Notes under the pieces: model-generated | Seen by the model: only the letters and a program-made list of their open reading frames with translations | The model's database searches: none | What the model was told of the DNA's origin: nothing | Translations under genes and position numbers: made by a program | In this document: piece after piece, positions 1 through 9,451 of the stretch | Layout of the letters: each line of letters opens with the position of its first letter | Position numbering within the stretch: position 1 is the stretch's first letter | Source: Roseicyclus mahoneyensis | GTDB lineage: Bacteria; Pseudomonadota; Alphaproteobacteria; Rhodobacterales; Rhodobacteraceae | Length of the DNA: 64,000 nucleotides | Reading direction: 5' to 3' | NCBI RefSeq assembly: GCF_003148775.1 | Contig: NZ_QGGW01000001.1 | Location: forward strand, 744,001-808,000

Positions 1-435
1 CAGCGCCAAACGGTCGGCGCGCGTCAACGCCATCACGAAAAGAGCGGCACCGATGGCCAGATTGACCATTGGGCCGAACAGACCGTTCTGCGCCACGAGG
101 GCTGCGGACATTCCCAGCAAGAGCGTGGCCCAGATCTGCACCTCGGCCCGCATGGCCGTTGCCAACAGATGCGCCGACTGTTCCGCGCCAGAGTCCTCTG
201 GATCTATGCCGAACCAGCGAAAGAAGAACAGGCGCCTGAGCTCGGCCGTGCTGCGGTAGCCGGGCGGCAAGCGGTCCCGACCAAAGAGGTCGGAGACAAT
301 ATTGTCCTCCAACCAGCAGATGCGTAGCAGCGCAAGAAGCGCCAGCGCCCCCACCAGCCCCAAGGGCACCCAGAGTGCTGCCAGCGCCCCCGCGCCAACA
401 AGAGCCGCCCCGATCGCAACATGACCCGGTTTCAT
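1..435 (-). CDS. Membrane protein, 3' end outside window
   Basis: An open frame of 145 codons starts with ATG at 435 and runs off the left edge without a stop. A strong purine-rich ribosome site (GGGAGGGAG) precedes the start. The N-terminus is hydrophobic (about residues 5-38) and begins MKPGHVAIGAALVGAGA. A charged stretch rich in Arg and Phe follows (RRLFFFRWFG), then two more hydrophobic segments near residues 98-110 and 118-136. I do not recognise the family. It is divergent from the metallo-hydrolase gene, sharing a 191 bp intergenic region. It looks like a small integral membrane protein of unknown role. Confidence 0.6.
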   Translation of the reverse strand, partial: MKPGHVAIGAALVGAGALAALWVPLGLVGALALLALLRICWLEDNIVSDLFGRDRLPPGYRSTAELRRLFFFRWFGIDPEDSGAEQSAHLLATAMRAEVQIWATLLLGMSAALVAQNGLFGPMVNLAIGAALFVMALTRADRLAL

Positions 436-626
436 GGTCCCGCTCCCTCCCTGCAATGGTCGCCTAACGCCAGTCTGCCCCCAATCGTTCCCGTTGTGCA
501 GGTTTTCCGTAAACTTGACCTTAAAGTGCGGCGCGCCGCCGATCTGGTCACCCGCAATCACATATCAACTTTCCTGCATATGTTTCCCGCGCTAGGGTGC
601 CGCTGCAACCCCGGGAGGAGACCGAC

Positions 627-1547
627 ATGCAGATCACCCGCCGTCGCCTGATGGCGAGCGCCACCGCCACGCTGGCCGCCAGCGCCCTGCCCCGTCGCGG
701 CTGGACGCAGACCAGCCTGATGATGGGCGACACCGAGATCATCACGCTGAGCGATGGCTGGCTCGACCTGCCCGCCGACTTCATTTTCGGGCCCATGCCG
801 CAAGACGAGTTGGCCGCCATTCTGGCGCAATACGGCATCGACCCGAGCGCGCCCCTGACCCCGCCCTGCAACCTGACACTTCTGCGCCGGGGCGACACGC
901 TCGCGCTTTTCGATGCCGGCGCGGGCACGCAGTTCTCGCCCAATGCGGGCACCCTGCCCGATGCGCTGGCCACGGCGGGGATCGACCCGTTCGACATCAC
1001 CCATGTGATCTTTACCCATGGCCATCCCGATCACCTGTGGGGCGTGCTCGATGATTTCGACGAGCCGTTTTTCGGCAATGCCGAGCACATGATGGGCGGG
1101 GTGGAATTCGACTACTGGATGGACGAGGGGACGGTCGCCAGCATCGGCGAGGCGCGCGCCAGTTTTGCCGTCGGCGCGCAGCGGCGGCTGGAGGTCATCG
1201 CGGATCAAGTGACCCGGATCGGCGATGGCGACGAGGTGCTGCCGGGCGTGGTGGCGGGGCTGACGGCCGGACACACGCCGGGGCATCTGGTGTTCACCAT
1301 CGGTGACGGGTCTGATGCGGTGATGGTGCTGGGCGATGCGATCGGCAACGACCATATCGCCTTTGCCCGGCCCGGCTGGATCTCGGGCTCGGATCAGGAC
1401 CCGGAGGCGGCAGCAGCGACGCGGATGCGGCTGTTCGACCGTATCACGGCGGACGGGCTGACGGTGGTGGGCTTTCACTTGGGCCATGGCGGGATCGGCA
1501 CGGTCGAGGCGGAGGGCGAGGGTTACACGTTCCGCCCGAGCGCGTGA
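627..1547 (+). CDS. MBL-fold metallo-hydrolase with Tat signal
   Basis: A 306-residue metallo-beta-lactamase-superfamily hydrolase. The N-terminus has a twin-arginine-type signal (ITRRRLMASATATLAAS), so the protein is probably exported folded to the periplasm. The zinc-binding motif THGHPDH is present near residue 130, and a second histidine motif (GHTPGH) follows near residue 215. ATG at 627 is chosen because GGAGGAG lies just upstream and the Tat signal starts there; an in-frame GTG at 597 would bury the signal. The family includes lactonases and other hydrolases, and the substrate cannot be told. A strong hairpin terminator follows at 1583-1603. Confidence 0.85.
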   Translation: MQITRRRLMASATATLAASALPRRGWTQTSLMMGDTEIITLSDGWLDLPADFIFGPMPQDELAAILAQYGIDPSAPLTPPCNLTLLRRGDTLALFDAGAGTQFSPNAGTLPDALATAGIDPFDITHVIFTHGHPDHLWGVLDDFDEPFFGNAEHMMGGVEFDYWMDEGTVASIGEARASFAVGAQRRLEVIADQVTRIGDGDEVLPGVVAGLTAGHTPGHLVFTIGDGSDAVMVLGDAIGNDHIAFARPGWISGSDQDPEAAAATRMRLFDRITADGLTVVGFHLGHGGIGTVEAEGEGYTFRPSA

Positions 1548-1582
1548 CGATCGCGCCGCCACTCATTGATCTAACAGAAAAG

Positions 1583-1603
1583 CGGGGGGCCATTGGCCCC
1601 CCG
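1583..1603 (+). terminator. Hairpin terminator after the MBL gene
   Basis: A perfect inverted repeat (CGGGGGGCC, ATT loop, GGCCCCCCG) lies about 35 bp after the metallo-hydrolase stop. The very GC-rich stem has no long T tract after it, only GTTC. Confidence 0.6.
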
Positions 1604-1696
1604 TTCAAGTCTCGCGTATCAGGCTCTGATCTATCTGCCCGAGGTTTCTGCCTGCCGCCTGATCCGCGTCGAGGGCGAGCGCACCCGCCCTGGATA

Positions 1697-1753
1697 CCAA
1701 GCGTTTCCGAAGGAAACGCTTGGAGTGAGATGTAGCGAAACCGGAGGTTTCGC
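1697..1753. repeat. Pair of perfect extragenic hairpins
   Basis: Two perfect short-loop palindromes sit between the convergent MBL and nrdJ genes. The first is a 12 bp stem with a GAA loop (1697-1723, CCAAGCGTTTCC arm). The second is an 8 bp stem with a GGA loop (1735-1753, GCGAAACC arm). The arms share the core CGAAACC/CGTTTCC. Neither is needed as a terminator because both genes already have one, so this resembles a REP-like extragenic palindromic element. Confidence 0.6.
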
Positions 1754-1773
1754 GGATCCCACCCCGTTCGAAA

Positions 1774-1798
1774 AGGGGCGCCCGATGCGGACGCCCCT
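1774..1798 (-). terminator. nrdJ terminator
   Basis: Read on the minus strand, a stem with AGGGGCG/CGCCCCT outer arms and CCG/CGG inner arms around a CAT loop is followed by TTTT. It lies 8 bp after the nrdJ stop codon. Confidence 0.75.
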
Positions 1799-1805
1799 CA
1801 AAACC

Positions 1806-4800
1806 TCAGCTGCACCCGCTCGTCCCGCCACAGGTGTTGCACTTCATACATGTCCCATTGCGGACCAGCGTGTAGTTGCCGCACTCGCCGCATGCCTCGC
1901 CCTCGTAGCCCTGCATCTTGGCGCGCGTCGCGGCATCCATGCTGACCGTGCCGGTGGTGACGGCGGTGGTGGAGGCGACAGCCGCAATGGTGGTGCCGCC
2001 GCCCCGGACCTCGGGGATCAGCGTTTCCAGCGTCACGACAGGGTCCATGCCGCCCTGAAACACCATCAACTCCTGCGGCGCGCGCTTGCGAAGATAGCCG
2101 GTGGAGGCGACCTGCTTCAGCACCTCGATCGGCGTCGAGGCGCGGCTTTCGGGCACCTCGCGGATGTTCGAAACGCCCTCCTCGGCGCCCCGGCCCACAT
2201 CGTCGAAGCTGGTGCCCTGCGGCTGGACATGGGCCAGATCGGTGCGGTCCAGATAGCTGACCGCGAGTTCGCGGAAGATATAGTCAAGGATCGAGGTCGC
2301 GTTCTTGATCGCCTCGTTGCCCTGCACCATGCCCGACGGCTCGAACTTGGTGAAGGTGAAAGCGTCGACGAATTCCTCCAGCGGCACGCCGTATTGCAGG
2401 CCGACGCTGACCGCGATGGCGAAGTTGTTCATCATCGCCCGGAAGCCTGCACCTTCCTTGTGCATGTCGATGAAGATCTCGCCAAGGTTGCCGTCTTCAT
2501 ACTCACCGGTCCGCAGATAGACCTTGTGACCGCCGACGATGGCCTTTTGCGTATAGCCCTTGCGGCGCGAGGGCAGCTTTTCGCGGTGGGCCTTGATGAC
2601 CTCCTTGATGACGATCTTCTCGACGATCTTTTCGGCGATGACCTGCGCCTTTTGCATGGTCGTGCCGGACTCCATCACCTCCTGCGCGTCTTCGTCATCC
2701 TCGACAAGCGCGGATGCCAGCGGCTGCGACAGCTTGGAGCCGTCCCGGTAGAGCGCGTTGGCCTTCACGCCCAAGGACCACGACAACTCGTAGGCCTTCT
2801 GGCAATCCTCGATCGTGGCATGGTTGGCCATGTTGATCGTCTTGGAGATCGCGCCCGAGATGAAGGACTGCGCCGCCGCCATCATGTAGATATGCGCGTC
2901 GACGCCGAGGTAGCGCTTGCCCTTCTTGCCGCAGGGGTTGGCGCAATCGAAGACGTGATAGTGGTCCGTCTTGAGGAAGGGCGCGCCTTCAAGAGTCATG
3001 GTCCCGCAGACATGGTCGTTGGCCGCGTCGATCTCGGGTTTGGTGAAGCCCAGATGGCGCAGCATCTCGAAGGTGGGATCGTTCAGCTTGTCAGCCGGGA
3101 TGCCCAGCGTCTTGGTGCAGAACTCCGCCCCCAGCGTCCACTGGTTGAACACGAAGCGGATGTCGAAGGCCGACGGCAGGGCTGCTTCGATCTTCTCGAT
3201 CTCGGTCCGGCCAAAGCCATGGCCGATCAGCGCGGTGTGGTTGATGCCCGGTGCCTGACCCAGCGTGCCATGACCGACCGCATAGGCGATGATTTCCTCG
3301 ATCTGGGACGAGCTGTAGCCCAAGGTTTCCAGCGCGCCCGGCACGGACTGGTTGATGATCTTGAAATAGCCGCCACCGGCCAGTTTCTTGAACTTGACCA
3401 GCGCGAAATCGGGCTCGATCCCGGTGGTGTCGCAATCCATCACCAGACCGATGGTGCCGGTCGGCGCGATCACGGTCGCTTGTGCATTGCGGTAGCCGTG
3501 CTGCTCACCCAAGGCCAGCGCCTCGTCCCATGCCTGCCGGGCCAGCGCCACAAGCCGCTGGTCGGGGCAATTGGCATGGTCGAGGGCCACGGGGTTCACA
3601 TTCACCCCCTCATAGCCGTCGGTCTTGCCATAGGCGGCCGCACGGTGGTTGCGGATGACGCGCAGCATGTGCTCGCGGTTCTTGGCAAAGCCTGCGAAGG
3701 CGCCAAGCTCCGACGCGATCTCGGCCGAGGTGGCATAGGACACGCCGGTCATGATTGCGGTCAGCGCGCCGCACATCGCACGCCCCTCGGGGCTGTCGTA
3801 GCCAAGGCCCATGTTCATCAACAGGCCGCCGATGTTGGCGTAGCCCAGACCCAGCGTGCGGAAGTCGTAGGACCGTTGCGCGATTTCCTTGGACGGAAAC
3901 TGCGCCATCATCACGCTGATTTCCAGCGTCAGGGTCCAGAGCCGACAGGCGTGGATGTAGCTTTCGGCGTCAAACTTGCCGCCCGAATGGAAGGTCAGCA
4001 GGTTCATCGACGCCAGATTGCAGGCCGTGTCATCGAGGAACATGTATTCCGAGCAGGGGTTCGACCCGCGGATCGCCCCATCCTCGGGGCAGGTGTGCCA
4101 GGCGTTGACCGTGTCATGGAACTGGATGCCCGGATCGGCGCAGGCCCATGCGGCATGGCCGACCTTGTCCCACAGCTCCCGCGCCTTGATGGTTTTGGCC
4201 ACCTTGCCGCCGACCCGGTTCAGCAACTGCCAATCCTCGTCACGCTCAACCGCTTTCAGGAAGTTATCGGTTACACGGATCGAGTTGTTGGAATTCTGGC
4301 CGGACACGCTGGAATAGGCCTCGGAGTCCCAATCGGTGTCATAGGTCGGGAATTCGATGCTCGTGTAGCCCTGCTTGGCGTAATCCAGAACCCGTTTCAC
4401 ATAGGTTTCCGGAATAGAGGCAGATTTCGCCGCCCGGATCGCCTTTTTCAGCGCTTCGTTCTGCGCCGGGTCGACGGCCGCCTCACGGCTGCCATCCCAT
4501 TCGCGGATCGCGGTGAAGATGCCGTTGAGCATTTTCTCGTGGCTCTTGGAGCCCGCGACAAGGCTTGCGACCTTCTGTTCCTCGATCACCTTCCAGTCGA
4601 TGAAAGCCTCGATATCGGGGTGGTCGGCGTCAACGATGACCATCTTGGCCGCGCGCCGCGTGGTGCCGCCCGACTTGATCGCACCCGCTGCCCGGTCGCC
4701 GATCTTGAGAAAGCCCATCAGGCCCGACGACTTGCCGCCGCCCGACAATTTCTCGCCCTCGCCGCGCAGATGGCTGAAGTTGGTGCCGGTGCCCGAGCCG

Positions 4801-5480
4801 TATTTGAACAGGCGCGCCTCGCGGACCCACAGGTCCATGATGCCGCCGTCATTCACTAGATCGTCGGCGACGGACTGGATGAAGCAGGCATGCGGCTGCG
4901 GATGCTCGTAGCTCGAGGTCGAGCGGGTCAGCTTGCCGGTCTTGTAGTCGACATAGAAATGGCCCTGCGCCGGGCCGTCGATGCCGTAGGCCCAGTGCAG
5001 GCCGGTGTTGAACCATTGCGGGCTGTTGGGCGCGGCCATCTGGCGCGCCAGCATCAGCTGCATTTCGGCGAAATAGGCCTCGGCGTCGGATTCGGAGGTG
5101 AAATAGCCCCCTTTCCAACCCCAATAGGCCCACGCACCAGCCAGACGGCGGAATACCTGCTTGGCTGAGATCTCGCCGACATAGCGGGCGTCTTGCGGCA
5201 GCGCCTCAAGCGCCTGTTCATCGGCGACCTGCCGCCACAAGAATTCGGGCACGCCTTTTTCGCGAACGGGCTTGAGCCGCGCGGGCACGCCTGCCTTGCG
5301 GAAATACTTCTGTGCGATCACGTCGGAGGCGACCTGGCTCCAGCCAAGGGGCACTTCGACGTTTTCGAGCTTGAACACCACGGTGCCGTCCGGATTGCGG
5401 ATCTCGGAGGTGGTGGTGGTGAAATCCAGATCGGCGTAAACATCTGCGCCGGCGCGAGTAAATCTGCGTTCAATCTTCAT
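1806..5480 (-). CDS. nrdJ: Vitamin B12-dependent ribonucleotide reductase (class II)
   Basis: A 1224-residue adenosylcobalamin-dependent ribonucleoside-diphosphate reductase of the large alphaproteobacterial type. It makes deoxynucleotides for DNA synthesis with or without oxygen. Recognisable parts include a long N-terminal segment ([14 protein letters not shown]), the active-site region with NPCSEYMF, and a C-terminal cysteine-rich tail (CGECG then [14 protein letters not shown]) that resembles a zinc ribbon and probably re-reduces the active site. ATG at 5480 fits the family N-terminus; the same frame is open 72 codons further upstream, but that stretch has no family similarity I can see. 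NrdR-like boxes lie upstream at 5664-5679 and 5955-5970. Confidence 0.95.
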   Translation of the reverse strand: MKIERRFTRAGADVYADLDFTTTTSEIRNPDGTVVFKLENVEVPLGWSQVASDVIAQKYFRKAGVPARLKPVREKGVPEFLWRQVADEQALEALPQDARYVGEISAKQVFRRLAGAWAYWGWKGGYFTSESDAEAYFAEMQLMLARQMAAPNSPQWFNTGLHWAYGIDGPAQGHFYVDYKTGKLTRSTSSYEHPQPHACFIQSVADDLVNDGGIMDLWVREARLFKYGSGTGTNFSHLRGEGEKLSGGGKSSGLMGFLKIGDRAAGAIKSGGTTRRAAKMVIVDADHPDIEAFIDWKVIEEQKVASLVAGSKSHEKMLNGIFTAIREWDGSREAAVDPAQNEALKKAIRAAKSASIPETYVKRVLDYAKQGYTSIEFPTYDTDWDSEAYSSVSGQNSNNSIRVTDNFLKAVERDEDWQLLNRVGGKVAKTIKARELWDKVGHAAWACADPGIQFHDTVNAWHTCPEDGAIRGSNPCSEYMFLDDTACNLASMNLLTFHSGGKFDAESYIHACRLWTLTLEISVMMAQFPSKEIAQRSYDFRTLGLGYANIGGLLMNMGLGYDSPEGRAMCGALTAIMTGVSYATSAEIASELGAFAGFAKNREHMLRVIRNHRAAAYGKTDGYEGVNVNPVALDHANCPDQRLVALARQAWDEALALGEQHGYRNAQATVIAPTGTIGLVMDCDTTGIEPDFALVKFKKLAGGGYFKIINQSVPGALETLGYSSSQIEEIIAYAVGHGTLGQAPGINHTALIGHGFGRTEIEKIEAALPSAFDIRFVFNQWTLGAEFCTKTLGIPADKLNDPTFEMLRHLGFTKPEIDAANDHVCGTMTLEGAPFLKTDHYHVFDCANPCGKKGKRYLGVDAHIYMMAAAQSFISGAISKTINMANHATIEDCQKAYELSWSLGVKANALYRDGSKLSQPLASALVEDDEDAQEVMESGTTMQKAQVIAEKIVEKIVIKEVIKAHREKLPSRRKGYTQKAIVGGHKVYLRTGEYEDGNLGEIFIDMHKEGAGFRAMMNNFAIAVSVGLQYGVPLEEFVDAFTFTKFEPSGMVQGNEAIKNATSILDYIFRELAVSYLDRTDLAHVQPQGTSFDDVGRGAEEGVSNIREVPESRASTPIEVLKQVASTGYLRKRAPQELMVFQGGMDPVVTLETLIPEVRGGGTTIAAVASTTAVTTGTVSMDAATRAKMQGYEGEACGECGNYTLVRNGTCMKCNTCGGTSGCS

Positions 5481-5663
5481 TGTGGCTGCCCCTTTTAGCC
5501 CTTCGTTTCCGGTCCGCGGTCTGCCAGCGTCGTTGCGCTCTGACCGTCTTGTGGTTGGCGGCACGCCAAACACCCCCAACGACCAAGCCCCAAAGGGTCG
5601 TTTGCGCCTGTGCATCGCAGGCGGTGTGATGGTTGTGTGGGTGTGCCCCGTCCCTGCCGCCAC

Positions 5664-5679
5664 CCACCATATGTTGTGG
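5664..5679. promoter_or_regulatory. NrdR-box-like site upstream of nrdJ
   Basis: Read on the minus strand, CCACAACATATGGTGG matches 12 of 16 positions of the published NrdR consensus (acaCwAtATaTwGtgt) and pairs symmetrically at 6 of 8 positions. NrdR is the ATP/dATP-sensing repressor of ribonucleotide reductase genes. The site is 184 bp from the nrdJ start. Confidence 0.5.
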
Positions 5680-5799
5680 CGTTCGTACCGGCTCACACAA
5701 ACTGACGTAGGACGCCCCCCGCGGTCAACGCTTTTTTTACCGGCGCGTTACAGATTTTCTTGTTGCAATCGCACCGGTCCTGCTTGCCGACCGTGAGGC

Positions 5800-5821
5800 A
5801 ATGATTCATCCCCAAATCATT
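5800..5821. promoter_or_regulatory. 7-8-7 inverted repeat in nrdJ upstream region
   Basis: AATGATT, an 8 nt spacer, then AATCATT form a perfect inverted repeat in a locally AT-rich stretch. The form suggests a dimeric regulator's operator. Which protein binds is unknown. Confidence 0.35.
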
Positions 5822-5954
5822 AAATCCCACTCAGAAAGCGGAATTTCCTTTTCTCGAGCAGGCTTGCGCAACGGACCCGAAGCAATGGGTGAAGTTTCTC
5901 CACAAGCCCGACGGCGCAAATGCAGCCAAGACCGGCGCGGCGCGACGGGACCTG

Positions 5955-5970
5955 CCACAACATATGGTTG
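5955..5970. promoter_or_regulatory. Second NrdR-box-like site
   Basis: CCACAACATATGGTTG on the plus strand shares 14 consecutive bases (CCACAACATATGGT) with the first NrdR-like site but in the opposite orientation. The centres are 291 bp apart. It lies 45 bp from the 3' end of tRNA-Pro. Confidence 0.4.
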
Positions 5971-6014
5971 CACTGCGCGGCACGATGGCCACAGGTAGAG
6001 GGCAAAAATGGAAA

Positions 6015-6091
6015 TGGTCGGGGCGGCGAGAATCGAACTCACGACCTTCTGTACCCAAAACAGACGCGCTACCAGGCTGCGCTACGCCCCG
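6015..6091 (-). tRNA. tRNA-Pro (TGG)
   Basis: The 77 nt minus-strand sequence folds as a cloverleaf. The acceptor stem is CGGGGCG/CGCCCCG, the anticodon stem is TCTGT/ACAGA with loop TTTGGGT (anticodon TGG), the T loop is GTTCGATTC, and CCA is encoded. Confidence 0.95.
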
Positions 6092-6141
6092 ACGAAGGTT
6101 CTGTTACAGCGCCCGTTGCGCATTGGAAAGCCCCCGGCGCT

Positions 6142-6624
6142 TCATTCGACCACGCAGGGCCAGGCGGCGATGTCTTGGACGATGGCGGGATGGCGCATCT
6201 GATCACCCTCGGACAGGCCCAGCGTCGCGGCCATGCCGCCATTGATCTCGAGCACATACTGGATGCCATCGCCGCCCGGAATCGACGTTCGGTCCAGCGG
6301 CACGGCATTCTCGTGGATCCGGCGCACCAGCCCCGTCTCGTCGGCGAAAATCATGTCGAGCGGGATAAGCGTGTTTTCCATCCAGAAGCTGACGCTTTGC
6401 GGACGCTCGTAGACGAAGAGCATGCCGGACATTCGCGGCATCTCGGGCACATGCATCAGACCGCGCGCGCGCAACTGCGGCGTATCGGCGATGACGACCC
6501 GAAACCGCACGATGCCGAAATCGCCGCGCATCTCGAGGCGGTCCTCGCTGCAAGCAGCCTCTGCGGCGTGGGGAAGCACCAACGCCGCAAAGGTGGCGGC
6601 CAGCAACGAGATGAACAAACGCAC
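6142..6624 (-). CDS. DUF192 family secreted protein
   Basis: A 160-residue protein with a Sec signal peptide (RLFISLLAATFAALVLPHAAEA) followed by a DUF192 domain. Family hallmarks include RARGLMHVPEMP, FWMENTLIPLDMIF and VLEINGG. The domain's biochemical role is not established. The start is a GTG at 6624, 21 bp downstream of the cold-shock gene's stop on the same strand, so the two genes are probably one operon. Confidence 0.88.
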   Translation of the reverse strand: MRLFISLLAATFAALVLPHAAEAACSEDRLEMRGDFGIVRFRVVIADTPQLRARGLMHVPEMPRMSGMLFVYERPQSVSFWMENTLIPLDMIFADETGLVRRIHENAVPLDRTSIPGGDGIQYVLEINGGMAATLGLSEGDQMRHPAIVQDIAAWPCVVE

Positions 6625-6645
6625 AGACGGTCTCTCAAGATTGGG

Positions 6646-7164
6646 TCAGATGTAATCCCAGCTGCGCACTTCGGCGGCCATCTTGCCGCGCAGCCCGTCG
6701 ACGACCTTGATCGCAACCGCCTCACCGGGTTGCAGGTCGGCAAGACCACAGCGACGCAAGACCTCCACATGCACGAACACATCCTCAGGATGCCCGAAGA
6801 CATTGGCAAAGCCAAAGCCTTTCGCCCGGTCGAACCATTTCACCCGCGCAGCCACAAAGGCCACATCGGGCGCAAGACCCACGATGTCGCCATCCAGGGA
6901 AGCGCCTTCGGGCGGTTCTATCGACAGCACCTCGACGGCCTGAATGCCACGCGGGGTATTTTGCGCCATAACGGTGACGCGCGCCTCTTCGACGACAGAG
7001 CCCTGACCAAAGTTCCGCAACACATTCGCATGCAGCAAGATGTCCGGACCACCCTCCTCGTCAAGGAGAAAGCCGAACCCTTTGCCGGCATCAAACCACT
7101 TCACGCGGCCGCTCAGCTGCGCCGCGCCGCTCCCGTTTTCGTCGGCCATTATGGCATATCCCAT
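6646..7164 (-). CDS. Tandem cold-shock-domain protein
   Basis: A 172-residue protein carrying two cold-shock domains. Each has the RNP1-type nucleic-acid-binding signature: [14 protein letters not shown] near residue 20 and [14 protein letters not shown] near residue 107. Such proteins bind single-stranded RNA or DNA and melt RNA structure. ATG at 7164 has GAGGGG upstream; a second in-frame ATG at 7149 (MADENGS) is also possible. The DUF192 gene follows 21 bp later. Confidence 0.9.
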   Translation of the reverse strand: MGYAIMADENGSGAAQLSGRVKWFDAGKGFGFLLDEEGGPDILLHANVLRNFGQGSVVEEARVTVMAQNTPRGIQAVEVLSIEPPEGASLDGDIVGLAPDVAFVAARVKWFDRAKGFGFANVFGHPEDVFVHVEVLRRCGLADLQPGEAVAIKVVDGLRGKMAAEVRSWDYI

Positions 7165-7260
7165 CTCACCGCCCCTCACAACGCCATCCCATGACAGGAT
7201 GGCAGTGGTGCTGGCGTCGATACAAGGCAAAAATACATCTACATAACAGCTACTTGAAAA

Positions 7261-7275
7261 TTCACGCTTCGTGAA
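7261..7275 (-). terminator. pdxH terminator
   Basis: Read on the minus strand, TTCACG-AAG-CGTGAA is a perfect 6 bp stem with a 3 nt loop and is followed directly by TTTTC. It lies 60 bp after the pdxH stop and upstream of the cold-shock gene. Confidence 0.55.
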
Positions 7276-7335
7276 ATGGAAAGACCTCTGCCGCTTCCGC
7301 AACGTCAGGGCACGGCCAGACAGGCTTCTGGGCGG

Positions 7336-7956
7336 TCAGGGGTTCAGGCGCGAGACGTCCCACGCAGCGCCTGCTTCGGGGCGGGTCCAGCGAAACCGGT
7401 CATGCAGACGGAACGGTCCGTCGGCCCAGAACTCGATCTCAACCGGGGTGATGCGGAAGCCACCCCAAAACGGCGGACGGGCGGGATTGACGCCCTGTTG
7501 GGTGGTCACGCGCGCCACCTCGGCCACCAGCGCGGCGCGGCCCGACAGCGGTTGCGATTGCTTCGAGGCCCATGCCCCAAGCCGGCTTTTCAGCGAGCGC
7601 GAGGCGTAATAGTCATCGGCCTGCGCGCCCTCCTCCCGCGTGACGGTGCCCCGCACCCGGATCTGGCGCCGCAGCGATTTCCAGTGCATTACGAAGGCCG
7701 CCTTGCCAGAGGCCGTGATCTCGCGGCCCTTGGCACTGTCGTAGTTGGTGTAGAAGACAAAGGCCCCCTGCCCCGCGCCCGGCGCCTCGATCTCCTTGAG
7801 CAAGACCATGCGCACATTTGGCAGGCCGTCGGAGTCGACGCTGGCCAGCGCGATGGCATTGGGGTCGTTGATCTCGGCGGCCTCGGCCTCGGCCAACCAA
7901 GCACGGGCCAGAACGAAAGGGTCATCGCCCGCGAAAATGCCAGTTCGGTCGCTCAT
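7336..7956 (-). CDS. pdxH: Pyridoxamine 5'-phosphate oxidase
   Basis: A 206-residue FMN-dependent oxidase making pyridoxal 5'-phosphate (vitamin B6 cofactor) from pyridoxine or pyridoxamine 5'-phosphate. Family motifs include [31 protein letters not shown] and the C-terminal [10 protein letters not shown]. The length is standard for the family, and the enzyme is cytoplasmic. It is divergent from fabI, with 136 bp between the starts. Confidence 0.95.
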   Translation of the reverse strand: MSDRTGIFAGDDPFVLARAWLAEAEAAEINDPNAIALASVDSDGLPNVRMVLLKEIEAPGAGQGAFVFYTNYDSAKGREITASGKAAFVMHWKSLRRQIRVRGTVTREEGAQADDYYASRSLKSRLGAWASKQSQPLSGRAALVAEVARVTTQQGVNPARPPFWGGFRITPVEIEFWADGPFRLHDRFRWTRPEAGAAWDVSRLNP

Positions 7957-8092
7957 GCCATGTCCCCTTGTCTGTCACCTACTCGCGTCAGCTAGCGCCC
8001 GGATGCGCGCCGTGCAAGGTTGCGTCTCTTGATGCCTTGCGGGCGATGCCTTAAGCGATCCAGCAGAAACGCAGAACGGACGGTGACTTGAG

Positions 8093-8905
8093 ATGGGTTT
8101 GATGACTGGCAAGCGCGGGCTCATCATGGGGCTGGCCAATGACAAATCCATCGCATGGGGCATCGCCAAGGCACTGGCCACCGAAGGGGCCGAGTTGGCC
8201 TTTTCCTACCAGGGCGAGGCGCTTCTGAAGCGCGTTCAGCCGCTGGCGGGCAGCCTTGGTTCGACCCTGATGATCCCCTGCGATGTGGGTGACGAGGGGT
8301 CGCTTGACGCGCTCTTCGAGACGCTGCAGGCGGAATGGGGCAGCCTCGACTTCGTGGTCCATGCGATCGGGTTCTCCGACAAGAACGAGCTGCGCGGGCG
8401 CTATGTCGAGACCAGCCCCGCGAATTTCGCCATGACGATGAACATCTCGGTCTACTCCTTCACCGCCGTCTGCCAGCGCGCGGAAAAGATGATGCCCAAT
8501 GGCGGCTCGCTTTTGACGCTGACCTATTACGGCGCCGAAAAGGTCATGCCGCATTACAACGTGATGGGCGTGGCCAAGGCCGCGCTGGAAGCATCCGTGA
8601 TGTATCTGGCCGAGGATCTGGGCCGTGACGGCATCCGGGTGAACGCGATTTCGGCGGGAACGATCAAGACGCTGGCAGCCAGCGGTATCGGCGATTTCCG
8701 CTACATCCTGAAATGGAACGAATACAACTCGCCCCTGCGGCGCACCGTGACACAAGACGAGGTCGGGCAATCCGCGCTTTACCTGCTGTCGGACATGTCG
8801 AGCGCCGTGACCGGCGAGGTTCTGCATGTCGATGCAGGCTACCACGTCATCGGGATGAAGAACCCCGAAGCGCCGGACATGTCGCTCGAGAAAAAGGAAG
8901 GCTGA
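8093..8905 (+). CDS. fabI: Enoyl-[acyl-carrier-protein] reductase (NADH)
   Basis: A 270-residue short-chain dehydrogenase of the FabI type, performing the last reduction in each fatty-acid elongation cycle. The N-terminal FabI pattern ([19 protein letters not shown]) is clear. The catalytic tyrosine and lysine lie in [12 protein letters not shown] at 8093 gives the usual FabI N-terminus (MGLMTGKRG), and an ATG 9 bp downstream is possible. gpt starts only 4 bp after the stop, so the two are cotranscribed. This enzyme class is the target of triclosan and isoniazid-like inhibitors. Confidence 0.95.
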   Translation: MGLMTGKRGLIMGLANDKSIAWGIAKALATEGAELAFSYQGEALLKRVQPLAGSLGSTLMIPCDVGDEGSLDALFETLQAEWGSLDFVVHAIGFSDKNELRGRYVETSPANFAMTMNISVYSFTAVCQRAEKMMPNGGSLLTLTYYGAEKVMPHYNVMGVAKAALEASVMYLAEDLGRDGIRVNAISAGTIKTLAASGIGDFRYILKWNEYNSPLRRTVTQDEVGQSALYLLSDMSSAVTGEVLHVDAGYHVIGMKNPEAPDMSLEKKEG

Positions 8906-8909
8906 CAGC

Positions 8910-9431
8910 ATGATCACGCCCCTGCCCCATGAAAAAGGCTTCCACGTCAGCTGGGATCAGTTGCACCGCGACGCGCGCGCGCTGGCCTGGCGGCTGGACA
9001 AGCGCGGGCCGGGCGCGGATGGCGCGTGGCGCGCGGTTGTGGCGATCACACGCGGCGGAATGGCGCCCGCGATGATCGTGGCGCGCGAGCTTGATATCCG
9101 CACCGTCGACACGATCAGCGTGAAATCCTACCACGCGGGCGGCGGCAAGGCTGACACCCAGCGCGAGGCAGAGGTGCTGAAAAGCCCCGACGACGCGATG
9201 ATGGGCGATGGCGAGGGTGTGCTGATCGTCGATGACCTTGTGGACACCGGCAAGACGCTGGAACTGGTCCGCCAGCTTTACCCCAAGGCACATTTCGCCA
9301 CGATCTACGCCAAGCCCAAGGGCGAGCCGATGGTGGATACCTTCATCACCGGCGTCAGCCAGGACACCTGGATCTTCTTTCCGTGGGACATGGCGCTGCA
9401 ATACGTCGAGCCCTATCGCGGGAAGGATTGA
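8910..9431 (+). CDS. gpt: Xanthine-guanine phosphoribosyltransferase
   Basis: A 173-residue type I phosphoribosyltransferase for purine salvage, converting xanthine or guanine plus PRPP to nucleotide. The PRPP-binding motif is [13 protein letters not shown], and the N-terminal ITRGGMAPA loop is typical of Gpt. It lies 4 bp downstream of fabI. It is convergent with aroB, whose stop is 20 bp away. Confidence 0.93.
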   Translation: MITPLPHEKGFHVSWDQLHRDARALAWRLDKRGPGADGAWRAVVAITRGGMAPAMIVARELDIRTVDTISVKSYHAGGGKADTQREAEVLKSPDDAMMGDGEGVLIVDDLVDTGKTLELVRQLYPKAHFATIYAKPKGEPMVDTFITGVSQDTWIFFPWDMALQYVEPYRGKD

Positions 9432-9451
9432 GGCCGCCCGAAAATGCGGCC

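Larger units (their letters stand above)
5481..6014. promoter_or_regulatory. Long nrdJ upstream region, no gene seen
   Basis: A 534 bp stretch between nrdJ and tRNA-Pro. I see no credible coding sequence in it. It holds two copies of a 14 bp NrdR-box-like sequence in inverted orientation and a separate 7-8-7 inverted repeat at 5800-5821. It presumably contains the nrdJ promoter and an untranslated leader. I could not find the conserved B12-box blocks of a cobalamin riboswitch. Confidence 0.55.

Noticed and set aside
1593-4859. A 1088-codon plus-strand frame opposite nrdJ
   Set aside because: It lies wholly antisense to the clear nrdJ reading frame. The translation has low-complexity His/Arg/Asp-rich composition typical of reverse-frame shadows in high-GC DNA and no recognised domain.
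5481-5800. Cobalamin riboswitch upstream of the B12-dependent nrdJ
   Set aside because: I looked for the conserved B12-box and the other conserved blocks on the minus strand and found no convincing match. A covariance-model search would be decisive.
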